64,000 nt of DNA from Datnioides undecimradiatus. Lineage: Eukaryota > Chordata > Actinopteri > Lobotiformes > Datnioididae. The position numbers and the translations under genes are program-made. Shown here piece after piece: positions 21,570-31,544 of the stretch (the first letter of the stretch is position 1; each line of letters starts with the position of its first letter). The stretch is from positions 2,046,001-2,110,000 of the forward strand of contig WARS01000046.1 in NCBI GenBank assembly GCA_008933995.1, given 5' to 3'. Under the pieces are notes generated by a model. That model saw only the letters and a program-made list of their open reading frames with translations. It ran no database searches and was not told where the DNA came from.

Positions 21570-24500
21570 GCTTGTTGTAACTGAGTTGTAATGTTTTAAT
21601 GAGTTTTAATGAACCAAACAGACCGCCAGTACAGACTGTCACATTGCACGTAAATGTAAAGACTTAATTTAAAATATAAGTGTGGCTGCATGGGGCCTTA
21701 ATTCCCTTTTCTGTAGGTTTTCAGGTCAAGAGGTTCCACAGATCACAAAGGCTAAATCCCTTCGGAACAAAAGTGGACTACCTTTGGATTTGCGTTACAC
21801 AGCTCTTACTGTTGGATCACTTAAATCTTGTTATGCAATTAAAAATTCAGCTGTATTTATTTATTTATTTATTTAACCAGCCTCATAGCCAGCATTGTTG
21901 TAAAATGAATATTAATAACCCGCAGACTGTAATGAAAAGCTAAGTGGAGATCTCCTCTGAGGAAGCCTTGAGTGTTTTATAATAGGGTTAAAGTGCTGAC
22001 TGTGCCTGGAGCCTCTGTTTTTCTCAGACGCAGCCTCCCCCCCGGATCAAAGGCATACTTGTCCAATCTGGGCAGTAATACAGTGATTTTCTCCAGCTCC
22101 TGTGATGCATTAGGGCCCATTATGTAACAACACTTTAGACCGCTTAAGGGAATTTCACCCAGTTTTGAGCCACAGCATCTTTACTTCCTTGGGGATTGTT
22201 TTCCATCTCATTTTAATCCTAATTGACAGAACCAGGCCAAGGTGGATTCAGACATCCTAAAGACAAATTTAAGCATCACGGAGGAGATATTAAGGCAAGA
22301 GAATGTGAGATTTGGCCAATTTTTGTGATGTTAAGACATAAAAAATTGCACCTCCGCTCCACTAAACTTGTCTAAAAGTCCTGAGAAGACCTTAAGAGTG
22401 AACAATTTGGAAAAAATCAGGTTACACTTCTGTCACGTCCTCCTGCTGCTGAACGTCACAAAATCTACTCACCGCATATTTGGAGCAAAGCTGCTCGAGT
22501 AGATCAACACTGGTATGCCCTGACAAAGGCTCAGACACCATAATAACCACAGTGCAATTAGGCTGCATCTGATAGTGGGCAAGTACGTCTTATCAGGCTC
22601 TAAGCACTCTGTTCTCTGGCCCACAATCAAGGAAGAGTGCTTCCGTTTCGACTAAACAGCTGAGCTGCGGCGCTGAGCGGCGGAACTGCGGCCGGTGGAA
22701 AAAATGCATGGAGGCCAGACTCCTCCAACGCGCATCTGAGATAACAGGTCGTCTGTGTGACCCTGTTTCCGGCTGCTCACCCCAGGCACTGTTGGTATGT
22801 GTAAGGCTGTGACTGACAGGTGGTAACACAGTGCAGAAAATCAAGACGGAGGGAGAACAAGTGCACGTTTGTGGGTGAAATTCAGTGTTATGTCACTATA
22901 TAACAGAACGTCCGAGGACGTTTACGTGCAATCAACTGAGAGAGCGAAGGTTAAACTTACAAACCCTACGCATGTTCAGTGTGCCTGCCTTTGCAGCTCC
23001 GCTCACCACAATCTGATTATGTCTACACATCAGCTGTTGCTGTTAACTAGCTAGGAATGTAAGCGCCAACAATGTGGATTGTGATTCAGCTCAGACTATG
23101 ACTCAAAACTTAGCAGGAACTTGAACCATGAATTATTAAAGCAAGTACCCTGGAGCAATGTTTAAGCTTGTGCACGCCTTTGCAGGTCTGCATGAAACAC
23201 AAGACAGAGAGGAGCATGTGACTGCAACGAGACAAAACTAACAGGTTTTATCACGACAGTCAACGCCAGGCCTGTCCACCTCAAACTAACATCACTGCGT
23301 CGCTGTGAAGGAGACGAGACCTGCGTCTTCTTTCCAGACAGGAAGCAGCCTTGCGACGGAAGAACCGAAACAACTGCGAGAGGACGTTTTTAACAACTGA
23401 CTTCATTTCCAATCAACAAATAAACCCCAGGCTTCAAATGCAGGAGGGGCAGACAAACAGCGGGTTTAGAGTCCTGATGTAAATCACTTCGCTGTCACAG
23501 TTATTTGAGCAATATGGTCCGGTTGCTTTTCATATTCCAAAAAGAGATGTTATGACAGGTCATCAGCCTTAATTATTATTTATTCAACTAACTGTACTGT
23601 AACACGTGTACAATACACCCCTTTAGAGCAGACTTCAGACTTGATGACCTGATGTCATTGACAAACAAGTCTGTGAACTGGCAGCTGAGCAGTCTCATCC
23701 ACTTTACAGTGGTTGGTGGAGGAAAGAATGAGAGGAAAGGGGAAAAGGAAGAAGAAACCCAGACACCCAGCAGAGGAGCAGCCAGATTATAAATCGCTTA
23801 ATTGTAACCAGAAAGGAGACGGTCCTTCTGCAGCAGCATCGCTGCTTTTCCACTGCAGCTTCAGCCGCCGGCAGTTAGTTCCACTTCAAGACACGATGGC
23901 GAGATGATGGAGGAGCGCTGCGTCAAAACGACGAGTCTTCATGGAAAAGTTTTTAAGGAAACGTCGAGATTTCACTTAGATTTCCATGAACCATGACGTC
24001 CCAGATTATACACTGTCTACACTTCATGTTTCCTCTGCAGTTGTGGGCACGGGTTTCGAAAAACTGACGTGTTAAAAGACTAAAATGAATATTCTGCATC
24101 ACATTTCAGCTGAGGAGAAACGTCCTGGCTGCATCAAGGACGCTGTTGATCATGTAGTTGTTTGTTTATTGGCTCAAGCAGTGGGAAAGCTTCGAGGACT
24201 GTTAGCTGGAAGTCGGCGCTCGGATTCCAGCGCATTTCAGCTTGGCGAGGGGTGACAACCCAGATGTAGTCAAGCCCAGAGTTTAGGCTCGTCGGTGCAC
24301 GGCTCCAGACAGAAGCTTGGAGTGGGACAGTGGATGGGGAAAGGCTCGATGACAGTGATGACAGTGAGTCAGAGAGACAAAGACAGAGCCAGACAGTCTG
24401 AGCATCGCCACAGGGGCATGACGCTTTTCATCTGCACAAGATCTTCTGCTGTTCCCATGAGTATCAGTCTCACGGGTGGGGATGAAGCAGAAATCCTAGA

Positions 24501-25090
24501 CGCAGATAACAAACAAATCAAACTGGCTAAAAAACACAAATATTACACGTGGATTAATATCAAATATCCACAGGTGTACCACAGAATACGAGCTGGAGAT
24601 GTCCGCTCAGGTGAACAGGTGTTGGTCTGCTGCTTTTCTTTTTCACTGTTCATCACGAGACCGAACGGCACGATGCGCGCACGTGCGCTGTCGGCTCAAA
24701 AACGAAACCTTCAAACAAGGGAGCTGAAATCACGACATCTGCGTTTCGGCTTCATTTCTTCGCTTGATTGTAACTTCATGTGGATTTTGGACTCGAGGCG
24801 CAGATGAGCCGAAGTGGAGCAGCATCAGTTTGTATTTGAAATGTGGAAATTTGAATTTCTTGAAGGGGACGAGGAAAAACAAGAAGTTACGTAAGAGTTT
24901 TTTTCCATCTTCTGTTGGCACACTTTCAAAGCTGCTCATTCATGGACCTCCGCCGGTGAGACGCTGGAAACGTCGGAGGATTGCCAAGGACATTCTGGTG
25001 ATAAAAAGTGAACCAGGCCGGAACGACTCCTTTGACTTCTAAGAATCGTGGTCCTGACGTGGAATCAATCAATCTGCAGATGACACGTCC
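21570..25090. other. Gene-poor sequence with the window's longest chance frame
   Basis: The longest open frame in the window is 24295-24807 (plus, 170 codons, starting at GTG rather than ATG). It has no recognisable domain, and length alone does not stand out in 64 kb. CpGs are somewhat enriched from 23,860 to 24,260 (ACGACGAG, GTCGAGA, AGTCGGCGCTCGG), without a clear promoter. Frames at 22593-22844, 23713-23907, 24730-24939 and 24764-25042 are also anonymous. Confidence 0.5.
21855..21875. repeat. (ATTT)5 microsatellite
   Basis: Five ATTT units plus a final A. Such tracts often end retroposons, but no retroposon body is recognisable next to it. Confidence 0.92.
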
Positions 25091-25096
25091 ATCGTA

Positions 25097-25105
25097 GGGG
25101 GGGGG
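25097..25105. repeat. Poly(G) run of nine
   Basis: Nine G in a row, likely to be length-polymorphic and prone to sequencing error. Confidence 0.9.
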
Positions 25106-25395
25106 CCTGTCTCAGATTTTTTTATCATCTGTGAAGTGAGCTACTGCAGCGAAATACAAACAGATCTCGGCGTTTACCGCAGTTACGGCTGCCGGGTCTT
25201 TACAGTCAGACTTGTCCAAGAGAGCGAGGCTGTCACGAGTGCTGTGAAGAAGACGGGATGGGATAATGATTGATACGACTGATGTCTTATGTCGGTACTA
25301 CAAAACTTGACCGGAAAAACCAATAATACCCCTTTTTCCACCTTGGCGGGAACCTCTTCAAAAACATAATGAGACACAAGGCAGACGATATGGTT

Positions 25396-25419
25396 TATCA
25401 AGACAACTATCAAGACAAC
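25396..25419. repeat. Perfect tandem duplication of 12 bp
   Basis: TATCAAGACAAC occurs twice head to tail with no mismatch, which suggests a recent slippage event. Confidence 0.93.
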
Positions 25420-26657
25420 TAAAGCAACTTTGCTCATACGACAGTTGAAATATCCACTTTCCTATCTATAAGATCTTCTTCTGTATCCACTCAGAGCTAC
25501 CACGCCACGTCAATTAGCCAACCTGGATAACGATGATAGCGATAAGACAATCAATTATTGATCTGCCAGGGCGGAAATACTTGTCAAGCGCTTGAAGCAC
25601 TCAATACTGGGTGTTACACCAGCACAAGGATGGAATAAACAGACAAATTGAGAAACGTCATAAGAATAGGGAACAATTAAAAGTGTGTCAGATGAGGACA
25701 GAATAAAATAAAAACTGTACAAGACCAGTTAGACACAAAATGTATACACCTACATACATGTCATACTTTTACGTATAGTATATGCAGTAATGCGGTAAAC
25801 AGTATGCATCTCTTACATACATAAGCTTTTGAGAAAAGTGCGATTTACCCCACACTATATGCTGTATGATAATTTAAATTATATACTACTGCCTGTTGAG
25901 AGAGGTTGAACTGAAATGTAACCCGAGTTCATTTCAAATGTTAATATTTCTGTTTTCAGACACCTGCGACAAACACAATTACCCCCGAGCACCAGGATTA
26001 AACATCGCCAGGCGTTTCTTTGCCTTTAACCCAGAGAGAATAAAATGTTCCCGTCGCCCTTTTGCACAAGCGTGATGGGCAAAGTTGCCAAGCATCAGTG
26101 GGAATCACACAAAGAGCCTGACTGCGTGCGCCTGTGGATGCCAATTTGTACAGTGTGTTCAATGACAGCCAAGATGTCATGCCCTGAGCGATAAACAGCG
26201 TGCGATGCGATGGTGCTGGAGATTACTCCCCAGCTGCTTCACCCCTCATTATAGCCTTTTATCTCGCAGACGCTGGGGGAGATATTAAACCTCAGAAATA
26301 TGTTAACCCCCCCACCCACCGCAGGCGTAGATACTTCTCCAACAAGGAACATCGTAGTGTGAGAAGCTGCACAAACGCCCAAAGCGAGAGGAAATCCAAG
26401 ACAAGTGGGGAAAGTACTAATGATTTTTCTGGGTGAAAACTATTCCAAGGACATGTTTGTTATGTTTTGACAAGCCTGGACTTCTACTCTGTGACTGACT
26501 GGGCTCAGACGTGGATTTGTCAGACACGACGTGGCTGTTTTATCTTCCTGACTAATGATTATTCGCTGCTGCTTGTCGATGCTTCGCTGCCGTGTTTTGA
26601 TTAGCTCGGAGCAATGAGACATAATGACGCGCTGACAGCTTTTAACTCTTGAAATTT

Positions 26658-26672
26658 AAAAAAAAAAAAAAA
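26658..26672. repeat. Poly(A) tract of 15
   Basis: Fifteen A in a row. No SINE body, LINE 3' end or processed-pseudogene sequence is recognisable in the preceding 200 bases, so it is listed as simple repeat only. Confidence 0.93.
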
Positions 26673-26824
26673 GATAATGTTTTGCTGTATTTTGGATACC
26701 AAACCCACCACGGTGACACAGTCTTGAGGAATTTAAGTATGTATCACACCTACACCTGGTTTGATGTGGTCTGAAGGGCATGTTTCTATTGCGTTAGTTT
26801 AAGGTCACATTGTAAGGTTATAAG

Positions 26825-26895
26825 TAGCCCTAAGCTAAACACGACAGACTCCTTCTTCGACTGTTTCATTTGTTTTATTTTATTAGCCCTAAGCT
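26825..26895. repeat. 12-bp direct repeats flanking 47 bp
   Basis: TAGCCCTAAGCT is present exactly at 26825-26836 and 26884-26895. The 47 bases between them are T-rich at their right end. The layout could be a target-site duplication around a tiny remnant, or a slippage product. Confidence 0.6.
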
Positions 26896-27204
26896 GTACT
26901 CTCACTAGAGCCCGCTTAGGAGTTTTAGTGGGAAACATCGATGTGGATTGGCCCAAGTACCGCAGTCATGTGACAAACACTAAATCTAAATATAACAGGT
27001 CTGCCGTCAGTGGGAATGTCGCTAAAATTAAAGTAGGAGTTGATATTTTTGCAGGTTTACGACATTTTATTCAATTGTATTTTAAGGGTGCTGCAGTTTA
27101 TTTAGAGGTAAGTGACTGTGATCACTAAAAGCTCATGATGATTGGTTCCAGTTTTAAGGTCATGTGACTTGCCGGCCAGATTTGTTCACGATCAGCCTTA
27201 CAGT

Positions 27205-27640
27205 GTTTACAGTTTCCTAAATCTACATGTTTGTAGCACCAAAATGCCACTAATCCTGAAATGAAACAACTGAGTTTTGGGGGTGAAGGAGACACAGGAA
27301 CCAGTTTTCATATCATGGGAGAATGGTGAACTTGTTGTCAAGCAGTTGCTTATTTCCACATCCATCAGTATTAGTCTGTATCTAGAGCTCCGAGTTTGGT
27401 CTCCACCAACTCCTGAGGGAAACACGTGGCTCTTTAGCTACTAAATGTTTCACTTTGCTCACCAGCTAGTTGCTAACTGCATCTGTTTAATGCTCGGCAG
27501 GTAAGGTACAAGTAGTTTATTTGAGCTTTCTTTGCAGAGAAAGGTTCCTGCTGTGCTCAAGGTAACCAGTCAGATTGTGGCTCAACAGCTAAACGATGCA
27601 CTGAAACTCACTGTAAAGCTGTAAGCCAGTTTATTTTGTT
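27205..27640 (+). mobile_element. Degenerate fish interspersed repeat, family C
   Basis: The order of motifs matches a common percomorph repeat. It has CATCAGTATTAGTCTGTATC, GTTTGGTCTCCACCAACTCC, GGCTCTTTAGCTACTAAATG, CTCACCAGCTAGTTGCTAAC and TCGGCAGGTAAGG. Further on are AGAGAAAGGTTCCTGCTGTG, GGCTCAACAGCTAAACGATG and CACTGAAACTCACTGTAAAG. The copy is fairly long and is one of the better preserved repeats in the window. It encodes nothing recognisable. Confidence 0.6.
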
Positions 27641-27644
27641 TGCA

Positions 27645-28555
27645 AGCACTTTGTTTTGTTTTGTTGTTTCAGTATAAGCCTGGTTGATATTTTGGAAACT
27701 GTATTATATTTACATAGTTCTTGTAATCCAACTTAAAATGTCTGCATTTCCCATGACACATAATGATTACTTACTATTGTTTATCACTGTAAACACTGTT
27801 CTTTATTTGTTAATACTTAGCTGTTACACTTCCTTTACTGCTGTACATTATGTTCTTCCATGATGCAGGAAATGCAGCTTTCAGCACGATAATTAAGCTA
27901 AATATCCTTAAATAGCTTTAATTAAGCAATCAGCAAACGTTGTTTATTGTAGCCAGTTTACTATTTGCACTGTTCACGCAGACGGCATTGTTTATGCGCT
28001 TTTAGTCATTAAAAGTACATCCAAAATCTTTTCTATTTATGAATTTAATGAGCTACAGATGTCGTTTCTTACTGCTCATCCGGTGTGGAGATGAAAATGC
28101 AGATTTTACAGTGGGACTTGATACGATGATGAGCTTTGGAAAAATGTGGGGGCACAGCTAGGCTCTGAAACAATAAACCCCAGAGTGTATCTGCGATACC
28201 TTGGACTGCTGCTGCTGCTGTGGCAATTACAAGTTTTGTTGACAGAGCTCTGCAATTTGCAATGCAAGGTTGGCGATATTAAAGCCTGTAAAAACCAAAA
28301 ACCCACAATCCCTTAATGTGAATGGGATTTCCACCTTTTGGTAAATTGTACTTACATAACATTAAATGAGAGCAGTGCTGTTCCAGAGGAGCTTTAACTA
28401 CTGAAACATCCAGTTTATTGCAGAATGACACAACTGAGTAGGACCTAAGGTGCATCTGCAGCTTCATCTGTATGTTTGTATGTGCTGCAAACACACCCAG
28501 CTGATAAGGTGCTAGCAGCCTTTTTACTAACAGTCAAAACACTGTTATGTCTGGT
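27645..28555. other. Unique sequence
   Basis: No gene is recognised. A (CTG)5 run lies at 28206-28220 and TTTTG repeats occur near 27650. The minus frames at 28106-28494 are anonymous. Confidence 0.5.
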
Positions 28556-28557
28556 GC

Positions 28558-28560
<3 letters not shown>

Positions 28561-28612
<52 letters not shown>
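28561..28612. repeat. (TG)26 microsatellite
   Basis: Twenty-six perfect TG units, the longest uninterrupted dinucleotide tract in the window. Alternating purine-pyrimidine DNA of this length can adopt Z-DNA. It should be highly polymorphic. Confidence 0.98.
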
Positions 28613-28614
<2 letters not shown>

Positions 28615-29115
28615 TGACACAGGAATGCAGTCTTGGGCTATTTTGAGATTTTAAAGGAGCAGCGGGGGTTTTGGGAGGTCTGACCCTGAGAGAATCTGAC
28701 GTAACACTTCAGTCAATATTTGGAGGCCCGGCTCTTCTGTCAATGTCCGTGTGCGACTGCCCCCACAGTTCTCAGCAGCTTCAGGAGAACCCATCACGCG
28801 CACATAAACACACGGCGCACGCAGACGACGCGCACATTTTACGACTTTCTAATCTGAACCCGAGCAACATTTTCCCAGGGTCAGGCCGAAAAGATGTAAG
28901 AGTGACGGAAAAAAAAGGAGATTTTATAAAAGTGGTCACTGCAATAAAACGCCTCCACGAGAAAAAATGGAAGTGTCCAAGTTTCTGTGTGACGGTGCAT
29001 GTGCAAACTGTGCTAACAAGCACTCATTCATCCGATTTACAGCCGCCTAGAGAAGAACGCTGCTCTGGCTGCTCCTTGTATCATGTCACTCTTTGGCTCA
29101 GTGCTTTGTTTCATT
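28615..29115. other. Sequence between two long microsatellites
   Basis: The plus frame at 28671-29117 (148 codons) spans most of it and overlaps a minus frame at 28781-29023. Neither has a recognisable domain or plausible exon borders. I see no repeat. Confidence 0.5.
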
Positions 29116-29117
29116 AA

Positions 29118-29120
<3 letters not shown>

Positions 29121-29158
<38 letters not shown>
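29121..29158. repeat. (AC)19 microsatellite
   Basis: Nineteen perfect AC units, about 510 bases downstream of the TG tract and in complementary sense. The two could pair as a stem in a transcript or single strand. The HTHTHT run in the frame at 29093-29302 is this tract. Confidence 0.98.
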
Positions 29159-29160
<2 letters not shown>

Positions 29161-29491
29161 CCAGTGTAGTTATATTATCAAAAGCTCGACAATAAAACGG
29201 ACGCTAATGAGCTACCATGGGACGGCAGAGGGCGTGGACCACCCTGCATCTCGTTACCCTGGCACACTGCGGCCGTCATCATGCTGTCAGAGACTGCGCT
29301 GAACTCATCTGTCATAAACTATAAAGAGAGAGCAGAGAAAATGGCACCCTATTATGATGCATGATTTAGATCCAGCTTCTGTGACTTGCCCGAAGGAGGT
29401 CTGTTGATTTGCAGTGAAGAGACTCACGATAACGAGGCGTGGTTGTAAAATTTACGGTAATTGCGTCTCAACTCACGGACCCAACTCACGC

Positions 29492-29511
29492 TGACCTTTG
29501 ACCTTTGACCT
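29492..29511 (-). promoter_or_regulatory. Triple nuclear-receptor half-site array (DR1 x2)
   Basis: TGACCT occurs three times, each separated by one T. On the minus strand this reads as three AGGTCA half-sites with a single A spacer. AGGTCA-A-AGGTCA is the classical DR1 element bound by HNF4 homodimers and by RXR heterodimers such as PPAR-RXR. Three units give two overlapping perfect DR1 sites. A further AGTTCA half-site follows at about 29517-29522 on the plus strand. The motif is read directly; binding is inferred. A 7-bp tandem expansion could make the same sequence by chance. Confidence 0.5.
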
Positions 29512-29524
29512 TTTAAAGTTCAAG

Positions 29525-30115
29525 TCGTGAAGAGAGGATGCCTGAGCAGCCAAACGCATGCTACCAAACAGTTTGGGCTGAAAAGATTCACCTTCATTTA
29601 TTTGCCCAACGAGAGGAGTCACACAGGAAAAGACTCAAGTGTAAACACTTGAAGAACAACAGTTTCAAATGCTTCTCCACTGATTATCTGATTCAGGGCC
29701 ACGATGGGGCTGGTTTTAAACCTGTTTTCTATGACGTGGTCACATGACATCCTTAATTTAATGACGCTACCACTGATATCTGCTGACAGTTAACACACCA
29801 CTCTCATTCACTGTTAAATGAATCTTCTTTGTGACTAGTTGTCTCAGTACAGTTACAGCTGAGGCTGGAGAAACCAGCCAAAGTATCGCATCCCCTCCTT
29901 TACGCCTCCAAAGCCACCCCAAGTTCATGTAATCACATCCAACTACCTCTTGTCTCGTCATGATGACAGCAATCAAACATTATCGTAATTACAAGTCAAC
30001 CAGGAGTGTTGTTATTAATGCTCACAGCTGTCAAGCTAGCACGGTTACTTGGGCGAGTAGCTCGCTGCAGCTACTTCTCAGCGGAGTAGAGGAGTAGAAG
30101 AGACGTGCAGACAAC
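29525..30115. other. Unique sequence
   Basis: No gene is supported. Frames at 29538-29747 and 29767-29976 are short and anonymous. Confidence 0.5.
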
Positions 30116-30118
30116 CCC

Positions 30119-30157
30119 CTGTAATCATTTCATTTGGGCTGAATGAAATGATTACAG
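30119..30157. other. Perfect 16-bp stem hairpin with 7-nt loop
   Basis: The arm at 30119-30134 and that at 30142-30157 are exact reverse complements (core TGTAATCATTTCATT), around a loop TGGGCTG. There is no mismatch and no wobble in the stem. The stem is AT-rich and contains paired ATGATTAC/GTAATCAT sites of homeodomain-like composition. It lacks a T run on either side and is too short for a canonical pre-microRNA (usually about 60-80 nt). It may be a fold-back remnant or a dyad protein-binding site. Confidence 0.9.
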
Positions 30158-30159
30158 CT

Positions 30160-31520
30160 CTGAGACGAGCGCAGACATCTTTTTCTTTTTTTTGTCAGAG
30201 CATGTGATTTATTGATTGCTGTCAAGAGAATTTCAGCAAACACAACAAATATATTCCTAAAACTCACCACCTACTCTAGCTTGAATAGTTTTTATTTCTG
30301 AATTTGTTTTTCTTTTTTCACCCTGGTTCATTTTTTTTTTTGTAGGACAGATGTTTCAGTTGTAGGAAACATGTTTATTTCTTTAATGATTATCGATCAA
30401 GATTTCAGCAGTACAATGCACCTGATTTGGCACGTCTGCTTGTTGTAGCTGCATAGGATCAATAAACCTCATCTTATCTTAATCTTGAATGTGCTAACTG
30501 GAAGGATGATTGGTTGGCAGGTTATCTGTTTCTGAATAGGCCTGAGTTTCTCTGTACAGGGGTTGCACACTGTTGTTGCATTTGTTACTCCTCATTATCT
30601 GGCTGATGCTAATTAGCTAGCTTGTAAGATGGTGCCAGACTCTTGAGTTGTATAACAATCAGAGTGATGTAATTCTCCTGGTACCCTCTTAAGCTCTTGC
30701 TCACTGCTAGTAAAACAGCTGCACTTTGAATTTGAACAAAAAAAACACAGCGCAGTACCAGATCACAGTCTTGTATAACACAAAACAACAAGATCAGCTT
30801 CAAACGGAGGATGAGACCTCGGATTGTCTCAGGTTGGGCTGCTTTAGACGGGTTTCTGGTCTGACTGAGCCACCGAGGCTGCTGGATGGTGAATGAATTA
30901 GCCTTTTGGCTGCTCTGGAGGTTTAATAATGATCTCACTGGTTTCAGCTTCCTGAATCCAGATCACACAGTCACTGAATACCCGGTGGCTTATCGCAGCG
31001 GGACATGGAAAACACAGCGAGATGAAAAATAAGACGAGATTTACTCCCGCTTCTCTTCAGATCAGCGTTTGAATGTACCCGATGCACTGTCGTACTGCAG
31101 GTGCCTGTGGGTTTTGCAGATTCACGGCTGTTTAAGTGGAATATTTTTGCAAGCCTTTAAAGTGTGTCGATCTCTGCGGGAAGGCAGTTGTGTAACATCT
31201 TGGCGTGCGAGACAGGAAAAAAACATTGCAGATGAGCAGCAGATCCGAGTGTATCTAATCGCAAACGCTTGAAAAACACAGTGACATACAAACATTGGGA
31301 GAGCTCCATTTCATCTGAATAAACCCCGGGGCTGATCAGATCACTCGATTACTGAAAGCTCCAACAGCTAAAACAAACCTGCCTGTCTACCTTTGCTGCA
31401 TCAAAATATGAATCACATCAGTGCTGACATACACAGGAGCCACCACAGGGTTTATACAACACTTTGCTAGTACCGTGCATGTGCGTGAGGATGCACGTGC
31501 ACATGGATGATGTGTTTCAG
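30160..31520. other. Unique sequence with possible LINE tail fragment
   Basis: The stretch at about 30448-30487 (GGATCAATAAACCTCATC, then TTATCTTAATCTTG) resembles the short pentamer-repeat tails that end some fish LINEs, but no LINE body is upstream. Frames at 30609-30938 and 31069-31272 are anonymous. A 10-bp imperfect inverted repeat lies at 31475-31502. Confidence 0.4.
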
Positions 31521-31526
31521 TGGAAA

Positions 31527-31540
31527 CCAATAGGTGGCGG
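31527..31540 (+). promoter_or_regulatory. CTCF-like motif
   Basis: CCAATAGGTGGCGG matches 13 of 14 positions of the core CTCF consensus CCASYAGRKGGCRS, failing only at the first S. CTCF is a zinc-finger protein that sets loop boundaries in vertebrate chromatin. Its core motif is conserved in fish. The call rests on this one motif. Other partial matches exist (for example near 5560), as expected by chance. Confidence 0.4.
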
Positions 31541-31544
31541 GAAT

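Larger units (their letters stand above)
25110..27200. other. Gene-poor unique sequence
   Basis: The minus frame at 25183-25437 begins with a hydrophobic stretch (VALVVLIVVLI) that resembles a signal anchor. Part of that frame comes from a 12-bp tandem duplication, and it has no known relative. From 25,740 to 25,900 the DNA is AT-rich with many TATA- and CATA-type steps. No gene is supported. Confidence 0.5.

Noticed and set aside
24295..24807. Longest open frame in the window (170 codons, plus)
   Set aside because: It starts at GTG, has no recognisable domain and no convincing exon borders. A frame of this size is within what 64 kb can hold by chance.
25183..25437. Minus frame with a hydrophobic N-terminus
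   Set aside because: Part of the frame comes from a 12-bp tandem duplication, and the rest matches nothing I know.
26440..26672. Poly(A) tract as the end of a processed pseudogene or SINE
   Set aside because: No gene-like or tRNA-like sequence (A and B boxes) precedes it.
28671..29117. 148-codon plus frame between two microsatellites
   Set aside because: Anonymous composition, an overlapping opposite-strand frame and no splice borders.
30119..30157. Hairpin as a microRNA precursor
   Set aside because: A 16-bp stem with a 7-nt loop is far shorter than a canonical animal pre-miRNA, and neither arm matches a mature sequence I recall.
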